A stretch of 64,000 nucleotides of DNA from positions 1,178,001 through 1,242,000 of the forward strand of contig NZ_CP125942.1 of NCBI RefSeq assembly GCF_039602135.1. The letters run 5' to 3'. A program made the position numbers and the translations under genes. Every line of letters begins with the position of its first letter. Positions within the stretch are counted from its first letter, which is position 1. Source of the stretch: Glutamicibacter sp. B1 (GTDB lineage Bacteria; Actinomycetota; Actinomycetes; Actinomycetales; Micrococcaceae). Below, one piece after another: positions 52,514-61,738 of this stretch. Below the pieces are notes generated by a model that saw only the letters and a program-made list of their open reading frames with translations, was not told the DNA's origin and did not search any database.

Positions 52514-53664
52514 GCCTGTTCCGACGATCGAGCATTGAAGCCCGCTCCTCGAATGATGGCTGGTTCAGCATCTTCGGGAGCGGAAAGGGCCTGGACGGGT
52601 CGATGAAGTCGGCGCTTCGCCTGGTGCCGTTGTACGCGGCCACCAGCTTGATTGCCGACTCGATCGCGATCATGCCCTGCAGCGAGTACGAATCCACGGG
52701 CGGTTCCAAGGTCAAGGCGAAGCATCAGTCGCCGCTCCTGCTCGACCCGCACCCCGCGGCCACGATGACCCGCATCGAATGGCTGCACCAGTACACCACC
52801 AGCTTCCTGCTGCGCGGCAACGCGTACGGGCTGATCGTTGCCGTGGACACCGCTGGTGTTCCATCCAAGCTTGCCTGGTTGCATCCCGACCAGGTGACGG
52901 TGGACGAGAGCGGAAGCCAGCCCAAGTACCAGTACAAGGGCAAGGATCTGGATCCCAGCACCGTCGTGCACATCCCGTGGTATCCGGTCCCCGGCTCCGT
53001 GGTGGGTCTGTCGCCGATTGGACAGTTCCGGCGAATGCTGGAAACGGGCAGCTCGGCCGAGCAGTACGGCGCCGACTGGTTCAAGAACGGGTCCACCCCT
53101 TCCGGGCACCTGAAGTACAACAAGGGATCGCTGACCGGATCAGATTCCGCCAAGGCGAAGGCCCGGTTCAAGGCCGCTGTCTCGAACAACGACTTGTTTG
53201 TTTCGGGCAGCGACTGGGATTGGGAAGCGCTCTCGGTTAAACCGAACGAGGCCCAGTTCTTGGAGACGATCAAGGCCACGGCCAACCAGATCGCAGCAAT
53301 CTACCGGGTAGACCCATCGGACATCGGAGGAGAAGCCGGCAGCTCGCTGACGTACTCCACGTTGGAAATGAACCAGATCAAATTCCAGACCCGGGCCTTG
53401 CAGCCGATCTTCACCCGCCTGGAGCACCACATCACCCGGCTGCTCCCGGACTTCCACTATATGAAGTTCAACCCGGACGCCCTGGTGCGTACCGACATCA
53501 AGACCCGCACCGAAGTGAACAAGCTCAATCTGGAAATTGGCCTGCTCACCCAGGACGAAGGCCGCGAGCTGGAAGAACGCCCAATCCTGACCGACAAGCA
53601 AAAGCAGGAATGGCTGAAGAACTACGGCAAGCAACCCACCGCACCGAAGGAGGAAACCTCGTGA
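52510..53664 (+). CDS. Portal protein (HK97 family)
   Basis: 384 residues. Typical portal sequence: LRLVPLYAATSLIADSIAIM near the start, LLRGNAYGLIV, and VDPSDIGGEAGSSLTYSTLE. Forms the dodecameric ring for DNA passage. ATGA overlap upstream, and the stop overlaps the protease GTG. Confidence 0.93.
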   Translation: MSLFRRSSIEARSSNDGWFSIFGSGKGLDGSMKSALRLVPLYAATSLIADSIAIMPCSEYESTGGSKVKAKHQSPLLLDPHPAATMTRIEWLHQYTTSFLLRGNAYGLIVAVDTAGVPSKLAWLHPDQVTVDESGSQPKYQYKGKDLDPSTVVHIPWYPVPGSVVGLSPIGQFRRMLETGSSAEQYGADWFKNGSTPSGHLKYNKGSLTGSDSAKAKARFKAAVSNNDLFVSGSDWDWEALSVKPNEAQFLETIKATANQIAAIYRVDPSDIGGEAGSSLTYSTLEMNQIKFQTRALQPIFTRLEHHITRLLPDFHYMKFNPDALVRTDIKTRTEVNKLNLEIGLLTQDEGRELEERPILTDKQKQEWLKNYGKQPTAPKEETS

Positions 53665-54380
53665 AAATCAAAGACATCGAGCGGCGGTTCCACACAGCCA
53701 AGATCGAACTGCGAGCCTCCGCCAACGGAATCGGTGTGCTGTTCGGATACGCCGCAGTGTTTAACCGCTACAGCCAGAACCTCGGCGGCTTCGTCGAGCA
53801 AGTAGATCCGGCCGCCTTCAACAAGACTCTTGCCGATGGCGGCGACGTCCTGGCACGCTTCAACCACTCGGATGACGCACTGCTCGGAACCCTGCTGGCC
53901 GAGACCCTGCGACTCGGCGTAGACGGCACCGGCCTCTGGTACGAAGTGGACCTCCCGGACACTTCCGTAGGCCGCGACGTCAAGGCGCTCGCCGAGCGCG
54001 GAGACCTCCGCTTCAGCTCCTTCGCCTTCCGCACCATGGAGGACGACTGGGGATACACCGACGAGGACTTCCCGCTGCGCACGCTGAAAGCGGTTCAGCT
54101 TGCCGATGTGGCCCCTGTAGTCACGCCTGCCTACCGGGACACCACGACCGGCCTGCGCTCCCTCGCGGAACGCAACGAGCTGGATCTGGAAGAGGTGCGC
54201 AAGGCGGCCGAGGGCAACACTCTGGCCAGCCTGCTGCACAACAAAGAAGCTTCCCGAGCCCACGGGCACGAGGAGAAGCCGGTGGACGGACAGGGCGCAA
54301 CTCATCCGTCTATCGGCGAATTACGAGCCAAGCTCGATGCGCAGTCGCGTCGGGCCCAGCTCGCAGAGCACATGCTCTAA
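53661..54380 (+). CDS. Prohead protease (HK97 family)
   Basis: 239 residues. VLFGYAAVFNRYSQNLGGFV, the His of ARFNHSDDALLGTL, and DLRFSSFAF with the Ser nucleophile form the S78-type catalytic site. It cleaves the capsid delta domain during maturation. Start GTG in overlap with the portal stop, behind AAGGAGGAAA. Confidence 0.92.
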   Translation: MKIKDIERRFHTAKIELRASANGIGVLFGYAAVFNRYSQNLGGFVEQVDPAAFNKTLADGGDVLARFNHSDDALLGTLLAETLRLGVDGTGLWYEVDLPDTSVGRDVKALAERGDLRFSSFAFRTMEDDWGYTDEDFPLRTLKAVQLADVAPVVTPAYRDTTTGLRSLAERNELDLEEVRKAAEGNTLASLLHNKEASRAHGHEEKPVDGQGATHPSIGELRAKLDAQSRRAQLAEHML

Positions 54381-54475
54381 ACCCGTGGGCAGGTAGCAAA
54401 CCACCCGCATTCCGAAATCACCCAAGGCCCGGCATCGTGCTGTGCTTTCGTCATTTCTGAAAGGAATGATCCATC

Positions 54476-55687
54476 GTGGCCAAGACCATGGAACAGCTGC
54501 TCATGGAGCAGCGCAAGAACATCGAGGCGCAGATGCGCGCTTTGCTGGACAACGCCGAGAAGGAAGAGCGCAGCCTCTCCGGCGAGGAAACCGAGCAGTT
54601 CGAGAAGATGAGCTCCGACATGGACTCCCTGCGCAAGCAGGCTGACTCCCTGGTGCAGGCCAAGGAGCGCACCCGTGCTGCTGGTGATGCACTGGAAAAG
54701 GCCGGCGTGACCGGCACTCCGGAGCAGCGCGGCGGCGCAACCGAAACCGAGGAGCAGCTGCGCTCCTTCCTGAAGGGCGAATCGCGCAGCTTCGAGGGCT
54801 TCGGGACCAAGGAAGAAACTCGCGCGCTGTCCACCGGCACCCTGGGCGCCGGTGGTGCCACCGTTCCGACGACCTTCTATGGCAAGCTCATGGAGCACGC
54901 CATCGAGGTAGCCACCATGCTGGTAGGCGGTGCCACCACCTGGACCACCACGAGCGGCGAGAACATCGACGTCCCAGTGACCGTGACCCACCCGCAGGGT
55001 GCGCAGGTCTCCGAGGGCGGCGTAATCCCGCAGTCCGATCCGGTCTTCGGCAAGCGGACCCTCGGTTCGTACAAGTACGGCGACTTGATCGAGGTGCCAA
55101 AGGAACTCTTGGACGACACCGGCGTGGATCTGGAGGGCTACCTTGCTCGCGCTGCAGGCTGGGCCATCGGCAACGCGCTGGGCGAGAAGCTGATCGTCGG
55201 CACCGGCACCAGCGAACCAGCCGGCGTCGTCGGCAGCTCCACCCTGGGCAAGACCGCGGCAACGCTGACCCCGACCTTCGATGACGTGATCGACCTGTTC
55301 TACTCCGTCATTGGCCCATACCGGAACCGCCCGTCAGCTTCCTGGGTCATGGAGGACACCACCGCCGGCTACCTGCGCAAGCTGAAGGACGGCAACCAGA
55401 ACTACATCTGGCAGGCCTCGGTCATCGCCGGTACCCCCGACACCATCGAGGGCAAGCCGGTTCGCACCGACCCGTACATGCCAGTGATGGGCGCCAACGC
55501 CAAGCCGCTGCTGTTCGGCGATCTGGCCTCCTACGTGGTGCGCCTGGTCAACGGAGTCCGCTTCGAATCCTCGGAGCACTTCGGATTCAACAAGGACGTC
55601 ATCACCTTCCGCGCTCTGGTGCGCGGTGATGGCCTGCTGATGGACCAGTCCGGTGCCGTGAAGCACCTGCTGCTGCCAGCAGCCTAA
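54476..55687 (+). CDS. Major capsid protein (HK97 fold)
   Basis: 403 residues. A long coiled N-terminal delta domain (about 1-100, Glu/Lys/Gln-rich) is followed by the HK97-fold shell domain with VPKELLDDTGVDLEGYLARA and IGNALGEKLIVGTG. The delta domain is probably removed by the protease. Start GTG with AAAGGAATGA upstream. Confidence 0.94.
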   Translation: MAKTMEQLLMEQRKNIEAQMRALLDNAEKEERSLSGEETEQFEKMSSDMDSLRKQADSLVQAKERTRAAGDALEKAGVTGTPEQRGGATETEEQLRSFLKGESRSFEGFGTKEETRALSTGTLGAGGATVPTTFYGKLMEHAIEVATMLVGGATTWTTTSGENIDVPVTVTHPQGAQVSEGGVIPQSDPVFGKRTLGSYKYGDLIEVPKELLDDTGVDLEGYLARAAGWAIGNALGEKLIVGTGTSEPAGVVGSSTLGKTAATLTPTFDDVIDLFYSVIGPYRNRPSASWVMEDTTAGYLRKLKDGNQNYIWQASVIAGTPDTIEGKPVRTDPYMPVMGANAKPLLFGDLASYVVRLVNGVRFESSEHFGFNKDVITFRALVRGDGLLMDQSGAVKHLLLPAA

Positions 55688-55699
55688 CCAAGTCGGTAT

Positions 55700-55736
55700 C
55701 ACTGGCGGCCGTCACCCCCATAGGCGGCCGCCAGTG
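55700..55736 (+). terminator. Stem-loop after the capsid gene
   Basis: CACTGGCGGCCG pairs perfectly with CGGCCGCCAGTG around a 13-base loop. No T tract; it may partly end or stabilise the abundant capsid mRNA. Confidence 0.55.
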
Positions 55737-55766
55737 GCGCCTTCCCTGTCTTTGAAAGGAACGATC

Positions 55767-56120
55767 ATGGCACCTCTAGTGCGCATGCGTGCGCTGATCT
55801 CCGGATCGCGCAACGGCAAGAAATGGCCCAAGCCCGGACAGACTATCGAGCTTCCCGCCGAGGAAGCCGCCCAGCTGATCGCGCAGGGCATCGCAGAAGA
55901 CCCCGATGCAGCCGAGACCGCGACAGTCGCAGACGGCGCCGAGAAGGCTGTAACCCCTGCCGGCAACAAGTCGCTCGCGTCCATCCGCGAGGAAGTCAAG
56001 GAAGCCCTGGCTGCCGAAGCCAAGGTGAAAGAAGAAGCTGCCAAGGCCGAAGCCGAAGCCAAGGCCGCAGCGGCCAAGGAAAAGCCGAAGGCACCGGCTG
56101 CTAAGTCCAAGGAGTCCTGA
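55767..56120 (+). CDS. Head protein, Ala/Lys-rich C-terminus
   Basis: 117 residues, ATG 55767 behind AAAGGAACGATC. The first 55 residues look folded (MAPLVRMRALISGSRNGKKW). The rest is an Ala/Lys/Glu-rich helix (KVKEEAAKAEAEAKAAAAKE). Possible head-associated or decoration protein; not recognised. Confidence 0.6.
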   Translation: MAPLVRMRALISGSRNGKKWPKPGQTIELPAEEAAQLIAQGIAEDPDAAETATVADGAEKAVTPAGNKSLASIREEVKEALAAEAKVKEEAAKAEAEAKAAAAKEKPKAPAAKSKES

Positions 56121-56893
56121 TGGCGGCGGTTGATCTCGGCTCAACGTACACGACCGAATGGAAGACCCGTCCGGAGACTGCCACGCTCACAGCCGAGGTC
56201 ACCCGCCCCGACGGCACGACGGGAACCGCCACCGTTGACCAAGCCGCCGGCACCGCCCAGATCCCGGCCACCATGGCCGGGCGGTGGCGCATCGTCTGGT
56301 CCACCGACACCGGCCTGGTCTATACGGACATCTTCGACGTCTGGCCAACCGACCCGCGCTTCATCATCAGCATCGATGACGCGCTCGCCGGTCTGAACGC
56401 AGGTCGCGCCAGTGATCAGTACATCGATGATCTTCGTCTGTATATCGCGGCGGCTACTCCGGTTATCGAGGACATCACTGGCCCGATCCTGCTTTCAACG
56501 GTAACCGTGACGGCTGCTGGCGGCGGCAGTTCGGTGCTGCTGGATTGGACGGCCCGGACGGTGACGCAGGTCAGCGTTGACGGTGTGCCCGTGGCTGACT
56601 GGTATGTGGAGCATGGAATCCTCTATGCCGGCACTCGCCAGCAATTGGGAACTTTCCCCGTGGGAACGCTCGTGGCCACCGTCCAGCTCGGCGCTGACAG
56701 CGTTCCGCCGAATGTCCGCCTCGCTGCGCGCGAGTTGGTGCGCCACTGGGTGCAGCTCGGCAAGCAGTACGCGGGCGGCTCCGGCGTCCGCAGCGATCCG
56801 ACCGATGAAGTGTTCACTCCCTCCGGTTTCGCCGTTCCACGCCGCGTTGTGGAGCTGTGCGCCCCGCACGAGCAGATAGGCGGTTTCGCATGA
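56120..56893 (+). CDS. Head-tail connector protein with Ig-like N-terminus
   Basis: 257 residues. A beta-rich N-terminal part (TLTAEVTRPDGTTGTATVDQ) is followed by a gp6-like connector segment (SIDDALAGLNAGRASDQYID; LAARELVRHWVQ). Binds below the portal. One-base overlap with the gene before. Confidence 0.72.
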   Translation: MAAVDLGSTYTTEWKTRPETATLTAEVTRPDGTTGTATVDQAAGTAQIPATMAGRWRIVWSTDTGLVYTDIFDVWPTDPRFIISIDDALAGLNAGRASDQYIDDLRLYIAAATPVIEDITGPILLSTVTVTAAGGGSSVLLDWTARTVTQVSVDGVPVADWYVEHGILYAGTRQQLGTFPVGTLVATVQLGADSVPPNVRLAARELVRHWVQLGKQYAGGSGVRSDPTDEVFTPSGFAVPRRVVELCAPHEQIGGFA

Positions 56894-57363
56894 GTTCGAC
56901 CTTTACCGCGGGCATGGCGTTCAAGAAGGCCTTGTTCGAAGCGATCAAGGCGATCATGGCCGAAATCGCAGATACCGAGAATGTCCTGGTTGCGCCCGGC
57001 ATGCCCGGGAGCTTCCAGCCTGACGAGATCATCGCGGTGACGGCGCTGGAAGTGCAGCAGGACTTCGCGACCATGGGCAATCTGCGCACCCGCGAGGAAA
57101 CCTTGACCGTCACCGTCGTCTTCTCCTGCCTCATCGGCGGCGATGAGACGCAGGAACTGCCAGCCCAGGAACGCGCCTTCGAGCTGCTAGGCAGGGTCGA
57201 ACGGCACGTGCGCATGGTCGATACCACCCTGGGCGGCGTGGTACGCCAGTGCCTGCTCACCGGCGTGCAGACCGACGGGCAGACCCCAGAGGAATACTTG
57301 CAGGCCGGCCGCGGCGTAGACGTCACAGCAACCTTCACCGCCCAAAACCGGGTCCGAGGATAG
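56890..57363 (+). CDS. Head-tail joining / tail terminator-type protein
   Basis: 157 residues, start at ATGA overlap. AFELLGRVERHVRMVDTTLG and the C-terminal GVDVTATFTAQNRVRG fit minor neck proteins that cap the tail tube. Assignment from position. Confidence 0.6.
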   Translation: MSSTFTAGMAFKKALFEAIKAIMAEIADTENVLVAPGMPGSFQPDEIIAVTALEVQQDFATMGNLRTREETLTVTVVFSCLIGGDETQELPAQERAFELLGRVERHVRMVDTTLGGVVRQCLLTGVQTDGQTPEEYLQAGRGVDVTATFTAQNRVRG

Positions 57364-57371
57364 GAACGAGC

Positions 57372-57539
57372 ATGGCTCAGAACATCAAGATCAAGAACAT
57401 CTCCCCACTGGGCGACCTCGACGTGCCATTGCTCGGGCAGATCGTCAAAGCAGGGCAGACCATAAGCGTGCCTCAAGCAGCAGCGGACAAGCTCTTGGCG
57501 CAAGCACGTAACTTCGAACAGGTTGGAGGCAACCGATGA
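57372..57539 (+). CDS. Small structural-region protein, 55 residues
   Basis: ATG 57372, stop overlapping the tail tube gene (ATGA). MAQNIKIKNISPLGDLDVPL... resembles a short beta-sheet protein found beside tail tube genes. Function unknown. Confidence 0.6.
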   Translation: MAQNIKIKNISPLGDLDVPLLGQIVKAGQTISVPQAAADKLLAQARNFEQVGGNR

Positions 57540-58561
57540 CTACTCAGCTTGACTGCTCGCTAGGGCTCGGCAAGGAAACCGACTACGGCGTGCCGGCCAC
57601 CCCGGACCAGTTCGTGGAGTTCGTCTCCGAGTCGCTGTCCTGGAACCCGGAAATGGTCCAGGGCGAGGGCTTGCGTGTAGGGTCGCGAGCCCCGCGCACC
57701 GCCCGCCGCGCGCTGGGCAAGGAAATGTCCGGCGGGGACATCGAGGTGGAAGCGACTACCAAGGGTCTTGGAATGTTCCTGCATGCGATCTTCGGGGAAT
57801 CGACCATCGCCGCGATCGATGCCGGTACGGGTTACCAGCAGGTGCACACCTACACCAAGGGTGCGCTGCCGTCGTACACCATCCAGAAGGGCGTCCCGCT
57901 GATCGGCGGCGGCGCGATCCAGCCGCACACCTTCCACGGCGCTGTCGTGGAGTCCGCGGAGTTCAGCGCCGCACAGGGCGAAATCGTGAAGCTGTCCACC
58001 ACCTGGAACGCCCGCGAGACCGTCACCGACACCCCCTACGTGCCGACCGTGTACCCGGCAGACATGGAGCTGTTCACCTTCGTGCACGGCGCCATCACCA
58101 TCGGCGGCTCGGTCACCGCGCCGACCAGCACCGCGCTGGCCGCCGGCGGCACCGTCGCCGGCAACATCACCGAGTTCACGCTCTCACTGTCCAACGGCAT
58201 CGACGAGGGAGGCTTCACCTTCGGCTCTGCCGGCAAGCGTGGACGCCGCCCCGAGGTCGGCCTGATCGAAGCGACCGGTTCCATGGTCGCCGAGTACGAC
58301 AACAACATGCTGCGCGACGCCTTCCTGAACCAGGAAGCGCTGCAGATCGTCCTCACCTTCGAAGCAGGAGCCGAGATCTCCGCCGGGGTGCGCCCCACCT
58401 TGCAGATCTTCCTGTCCTCGGTGAAGCTCGACGGCCAGCTGCCCGCCTCCAACGGCGGCGAACCAATCACCCAGTCCATCGACTTCACATCCCTGGACGG
58501 GCTGCTCGCAGGGGTCGAACCGGTCTACGCCGTGTACCGGTCCACCGACACCGCGTACTGA
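57536..58561 (+). CDS. Major tail tube protein
   Basis: 341 residues, beta-rich with Gly/Thr-rich stretches. Position before the tail chaperones and the pattern VGSRAPRTARRALGKEMSGG...IEVEATTKGLG match tail tube proteins. ATGA overlap upstream, stop overlaps the next ATG. Confidence 0.82.
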   Translation: MTTQLDCSLGLGKETDYGVPATPDQFVEFVSESLSWNPEMVQGEGLRVGSRAPRTARRALGKEMSGGDIEVEATTKGLGMFLHAIFGESTIAAIDAGTGYQQVHTYTKGALPSYTIQKGVPLIGGGAIQPHTFHGAVVESAEFSAAQGEIVKLSTTWNARETVTDTPYVPTVYPADMELFTFVHGAITIGGSVTAPTSTALAAGGTVAGNITEFTLSLSNGIDEGGFTFGSAGKRGRRPEVGLIEATGSMVAEYDNNMLRDAFLNQEALQIVLTFEAGAEISAGVRPTLQIFLSSVKLDGQLPASNGGEPITQSIDFTSLDGLLAGVEPVYAVYRSTDTAY

Positions 58562-59151
58562 TGAGCGGCAACGAACCGCAGATTGAATTCGACACGAAGA
58601 ATCTGCGGGCAACCCTCCTGCGGGTCAAGGAAGAGCAGGGGCCGCGCATGCTGCGCAACCTCCGCCGCAACCTCCGATCCGTAGGTGACGGCATCATCGC
58701 CGGGCAACGCCAGGAACTCTCCGGCCCGTTGCCCGGCGTAGCTGTCCGCACCGGCAAGAAAATCGTTCGTGTCAAGCCACGCAACGGCCGCAAAGCCTAC
58801 CTGCGCACCATCAACGTGTACGACGCACGCGAAGCCCGACGCTCACGCAGCACCAACCTGCGCGCAAGCATCAAGCAGAACCTCAAGACCCGCGTCGTCG
58901 CCGGCAAGACCCGCTCGGGAATCCGCATCGAAGCGGCCAAGACCCCGAGCAAAACCAGCGGCAAGAAGTACGACATGGCCAAGGTCTGGAACAAGAAGAC
59001 CTTCCGCCACCCGGCCTTCGGCAACCGCCGCGGCGACTGGGTCACCCAGTACGGCCAGCCCTACTGGTGGAAACCGATCGCCAAAGGCAGCAAGCAAGCC
59101 GCGGCCCAGGCAGAAAAAGCCATCAACGACGCACTGAACGGAAAAGGATAA
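58561..59151 (+). CDS. Minor tail-region protein (basic)
   Basis: 196 residues, basic, with ARRSRSTNLRASIKQNLKTR and SKTSGKKYDMAKVWNKKTFR. Position between tail tube and chaperone genes suggests a tail completion role, unproven. Confidence 0.6.
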   Translation: MSGNEPQIEFDTKNLRATLLRVKEEQGPRMLRNLRRNLRSVGDGIIAGQRQELSGPLPGVAVRTGKKIVRVKPRNGRKAYLRTINVYDAREARRSRSTNLRASIKQNLKTRVVAGKTRSGIRIEAAKTPSKTSGKKYDMAKVWNKKTFRHPAFGNRRGDWVTQYGQPYWWKPIAKGSKQAAAQAEKAINDALNGKG

Positions 59152-59153
59152 CC

Positions 59154-59537
59154 ATGAAGCTGATCATCGGCGACAAGAAATACCCGCTCAAGGAAGGCAT
59201 CGCCAAAGCCAGCCTCGGCGACCTCTACGTTCTCAAGATCAAATCAGGCATGGGCATCAAGACAATCATGCAGACCTTCAACGGCCTCAAAGGCGCCGAA
59301 ACCCACCTCGACTTCCTCGAAGACGAGAACGGAATCCAGGCACTGCGCGCCATGATCTTCCTCTGCCGCCGAGCCGCCGGCGAACACGTCGACTTCGACG
59401 AAGCAACCGACATGCCCCTCAGCTCCATCGGATTCGAAACCGAAGAAGAGGACACCGCCAAAGCCGACCCAAAAGAAACCCCGAAGGATTCCGCTCCGGA
59501 CGAAGAACCTCAAGAAGCGGGTCCAACGACCACATAG
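59154..59537 (+). CDS. Tail assembly chaperone, short form (gpG-like)
   Basis: 127 residues with an ordered N-terminus (MKLIIGDKKYPLKEGIAKAS) and an acidic Pro-rich tail (EEEDTAKADPKETPKDSAPD). Works with the long frameshift form to load the tape measure. The slippery CCCAAAA at 59468-59474 lies in the correct zero frame (C CCA AAA). Confidence 0.82.
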   Translation: MKLIIGDKKYPLKEGIAKASLGDLYVLKIKSGMGIKTIMQTFNGLKGAETHLDFLEDENGIQALRAMIFLCRRAAGEHVDFDEATDMPLSSIGFETEEEDTAKADPKETPKDSAPDEEPQEAGPTTT

Positions 59538-59731
59538 ACGACATCGAGCAAAGCGTCTTCCGCTGGCTCCCCACCATCTCCCACGTCTGGCCAGGAATCA
59601 CCCCGCTCAACGTCTGGGACATGAAATACGACATGTGGATCCTCTACGTCCGACACGCAGACAAATGGGCCGAACAACAAAAGAAAGCCCGCGAACGCAA
59701 GCGCTCGCCGAGGGCGGGTCGCCGACGCTAG
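59154..59731 (+). CDS. Tail assembly chaperone, -1 frameshift product (gpGT-like)
   Basis: After slipping at CCCAAAA (59468-59474) the -1 frame is open with no stop to TAG 59729-59731, adding about 85 residues (…NDHIDDIEQSVFRWLPTISH…, then KARERKRSPRAGRRR). The extension lacks its own start codon, as expected. Total about 192 residues, the range typical for GT proteins. Confidence 0.8.
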
Positions 59732-59746
59732 GCAGGAAGGGTGGCC

Positions 59747-61738
59747 ATGGCTGTTCAGAAGCTGATGTTCGACATCATTGGCAACGCGAAGAATGTTGAT
59801 AAGGCGTTCGATGATGTGGTGAAGTCGGCCGAGACCATGGGCGGCCGGTTGAAGGCGGCGGGCAAGGACGCGTTCGCCGGCATGATGGATCCCCGGGTGG
59901 GGGCTGGCGCTGGCGCACTGGCTGGCGCGGCACTGACCAAGGGCTTCATGACCGCTCTGGACGCGGATCAGATCAACCGCGAAATCTCTGCTGGCCTTGG
60001 CTTGAACCCGGGGCAGGCAGCCGCCGCTGGCGAAGCTACCGCTGCACTCTACACTGAGGGCTGGGGCGAGTCCCTCGCGGATGTAGGGTCGGCAGTCGAG
60101 TCCGTCATCTCCACCTTCCCGGCGCTGAAGTCGGCCGGGCAGGACGTGATTGAGGGCATGACCGGGCAGGCATCCGCCTTGGCCAAGACGCTGGAAGTCG
60201 ATGTGGCCGAAGCGTCCGCTGCGGCGGGCACGATGGTCAAGACCGGGCTGGCGAAGGATGGCGAGCAGGCATTCGATCTGCTTGCGGCCGCCTCTCAGCA
60301 GGTGCCCAAGCAGATGCGTGCTGAACTGCTGCCGGTGCTCAGCGAGTACTCGAAGGACTTCCAGGCGCTGGGCATCCAGGGGCCGAACGCCATGGGGCTG
60401 ATCGCTGATGCGGCCCAGGGTGGCACGATCCAGATGGACAAGACGGGCGACGCCCTCAAGGAATTCATGATCCGCGCATCCGACCTGGATGACACGGGAG
60501 CGCAGGAAGCCTTGGCTGGGATTGGCCTGTCCGGAACGGACATGGCCAACAGCCTGCTGGCGGGCGGTGAGCAAGCCTCTGGTGCGTTCCAGCAGATCGT
60601 GTCCGAGCTGCAGGGCATCAAGGATCCAAGCAAGCAGGCCGCCGCCGCGGTGGCCCTGTTCGGCACCCCGTTGGAGGATATCGGCAAGGACAAGATCCCG
60701 GGATTCCTCGACGCGCTCACCTCGGCCGATGGCGGGCTGGGCGAAACAGCTGGCAAAGCCGACGAGCTGGCCACCGCGCTGACCGATGGGCCACAGGCCG
60801 CGCTGACCACTCTGGGCCGCGAGGCGGAGTCCGCCCTGGGCGGCATGGTGGCCGGCGCGCTACCGGTACTTGAGCCGTTGCTGGAGGGGCTGGCGCAGTT
60901 CGCGCCGATCCTTGGCCCGCTAGTGCTGGCCATCGGCGCGTTCGCGATCGCCCAGGGCATCGCCAACGCTGTCATGTGGGCAAGCCCGGTGACATGGATC
61001 GTGGCCGGCATTGTCCTGCTGATCGCCGCGCTCGCGCTGCTGATCGCCAACTGGGACTCTGTCGTAGCGTGGATCACCGAGGTCTGGGGCGGTTTCATGG
61101 GGTGGCTTGGCGAAGCCACCGCCGGTTTCATCGAGGGATGGAACGCCATGTGGGCCGGGGTCGGAGAATTCCTGTCCGGGCTGTGGCAGGGATTCGTAGA
61201 CGGCGCCAGAAATATGGGTCAGAATCTGGTCGATTTTTTCACCGGCCTGCCTGACCTGATCCTCGGTGTCCTCTCCGGAGCCGGAAACTGGCTGGTCGAG
61301 ACCGGCAAGAACATCATCCAAGGCCTGCTCGACGGCATCGGCTCGCTGGCAGGATCCATCGGAAACTTCTTCCTCGACCTGCTGCCTGGCTGGATCGTTG
61401 GCCCGTTCAAAGCGGCGCTCGGCATCCATTCGCCGTCCCGTGTTTTTGCTGGCTTCGGCGAGAACATCGGCGAAGGTGTGCTGGTCGGTGTTGAGGACAT
61501 GGCACCGGCGATCGACGCGTCCATGGCGCACCTGGTAGAAGTTCCGGATGCTCCGGGGCCGGTAGGTTTCGCTGCGGCCACGGCTCCGGTTCGTCATTCC
61601 CCTCAGATTACTGAGAAGAACGTGACGCTAGCGCCTGTGTATCAAGTGCAGGGGGCAGATTCGGAAGAGCTGTTCCAGAAGCTATGGCCGATGTTCCGGA
61701 ACGAAGCCAGGAAGGAAGGGCTGGGTCTTGGCGGATAA
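59747..61738 (+). CDS. Tape measure protein
   Basis: 663 residues with a helical N-terminus (QKLMFDIIGNAKNVDKAFDD), a phage-typical ASALAKTLEVDVAEASAAAG region, several hydrophobic segments around residues 370-440 and repeated WxGF/MGWLG pieces. It sets tail length; 663 residues predict about 100 nm by the 1.5 angstrom-per-residue rule. ATG 59747 follows AGGAAGGG by five bases. Confidence 0.9.
   Translation: MAVQKLMFDIIGNAKNVDKAFDDVVKSAETMGGRLKAAGKDAFAGMMDPRVGAGAGALAGAALTKGFMTALDADQINREISAGLGLNPGQAAAAGEATAALYTEGWGESLADVGSAVESVISTFPALKSAGQDVIEGMTGQASALAKTLEVDVAEASAAAGTMVKTGLAKDGEQAFDLLAAASQQVPKQMRAELLPVLSEYSKDFQALGIQGPNAMGLIADAAQGGTIQMDKTGDALKEFMIRASDLDDTGAQEALAGIGLSGTDMANSLLAGGEQASGAFQQIVSELQGIKDPSKQAAAAVALFGTPLEDIGKDKIPGFLDALTSADGGLGETAGKADELATALTDGPQAALTTLGREAESALGGMVAGALPVLEPLLEGLAQFAPILGPLVLAIGAFAIAQGIANAVMWASPVTWIVAGIVLLIAALALLIANWDSVVAWITEVWGGFMGWLGEATAGFIEGWNAMWAGVGEFLSGLWQGFVDGARNMGQNLVDFFTGLPDLILGVLSGAGNWLVETGKNIIQGLLDGIGSLAGSIGNFFLDLLPGWIVGPFKAALGIHSPSRVFAGFGENIGEGVLVGVEDMAPAIDASMAHLVEVPDAPGPVGFAAATAPVRHSPQITEKNVTLAPVYQVQGADSEELFQKLWPMFRNEARKEGLGLGG

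Noticed and set aside
50383..53109. 908-codon open frame on the minus strand opposite terminase and portal
   Set aside because: It mirrors the codon pattern of the plus-strand packaging genes in GC-rich DNA and has no coherent domains.
59510..60574. 354-codon minus-strand frame across the tail chaperone extension and tape measure
   Set aside because: Shadow reading; the plus strand has the frameshift extension and a tape measure protein here.
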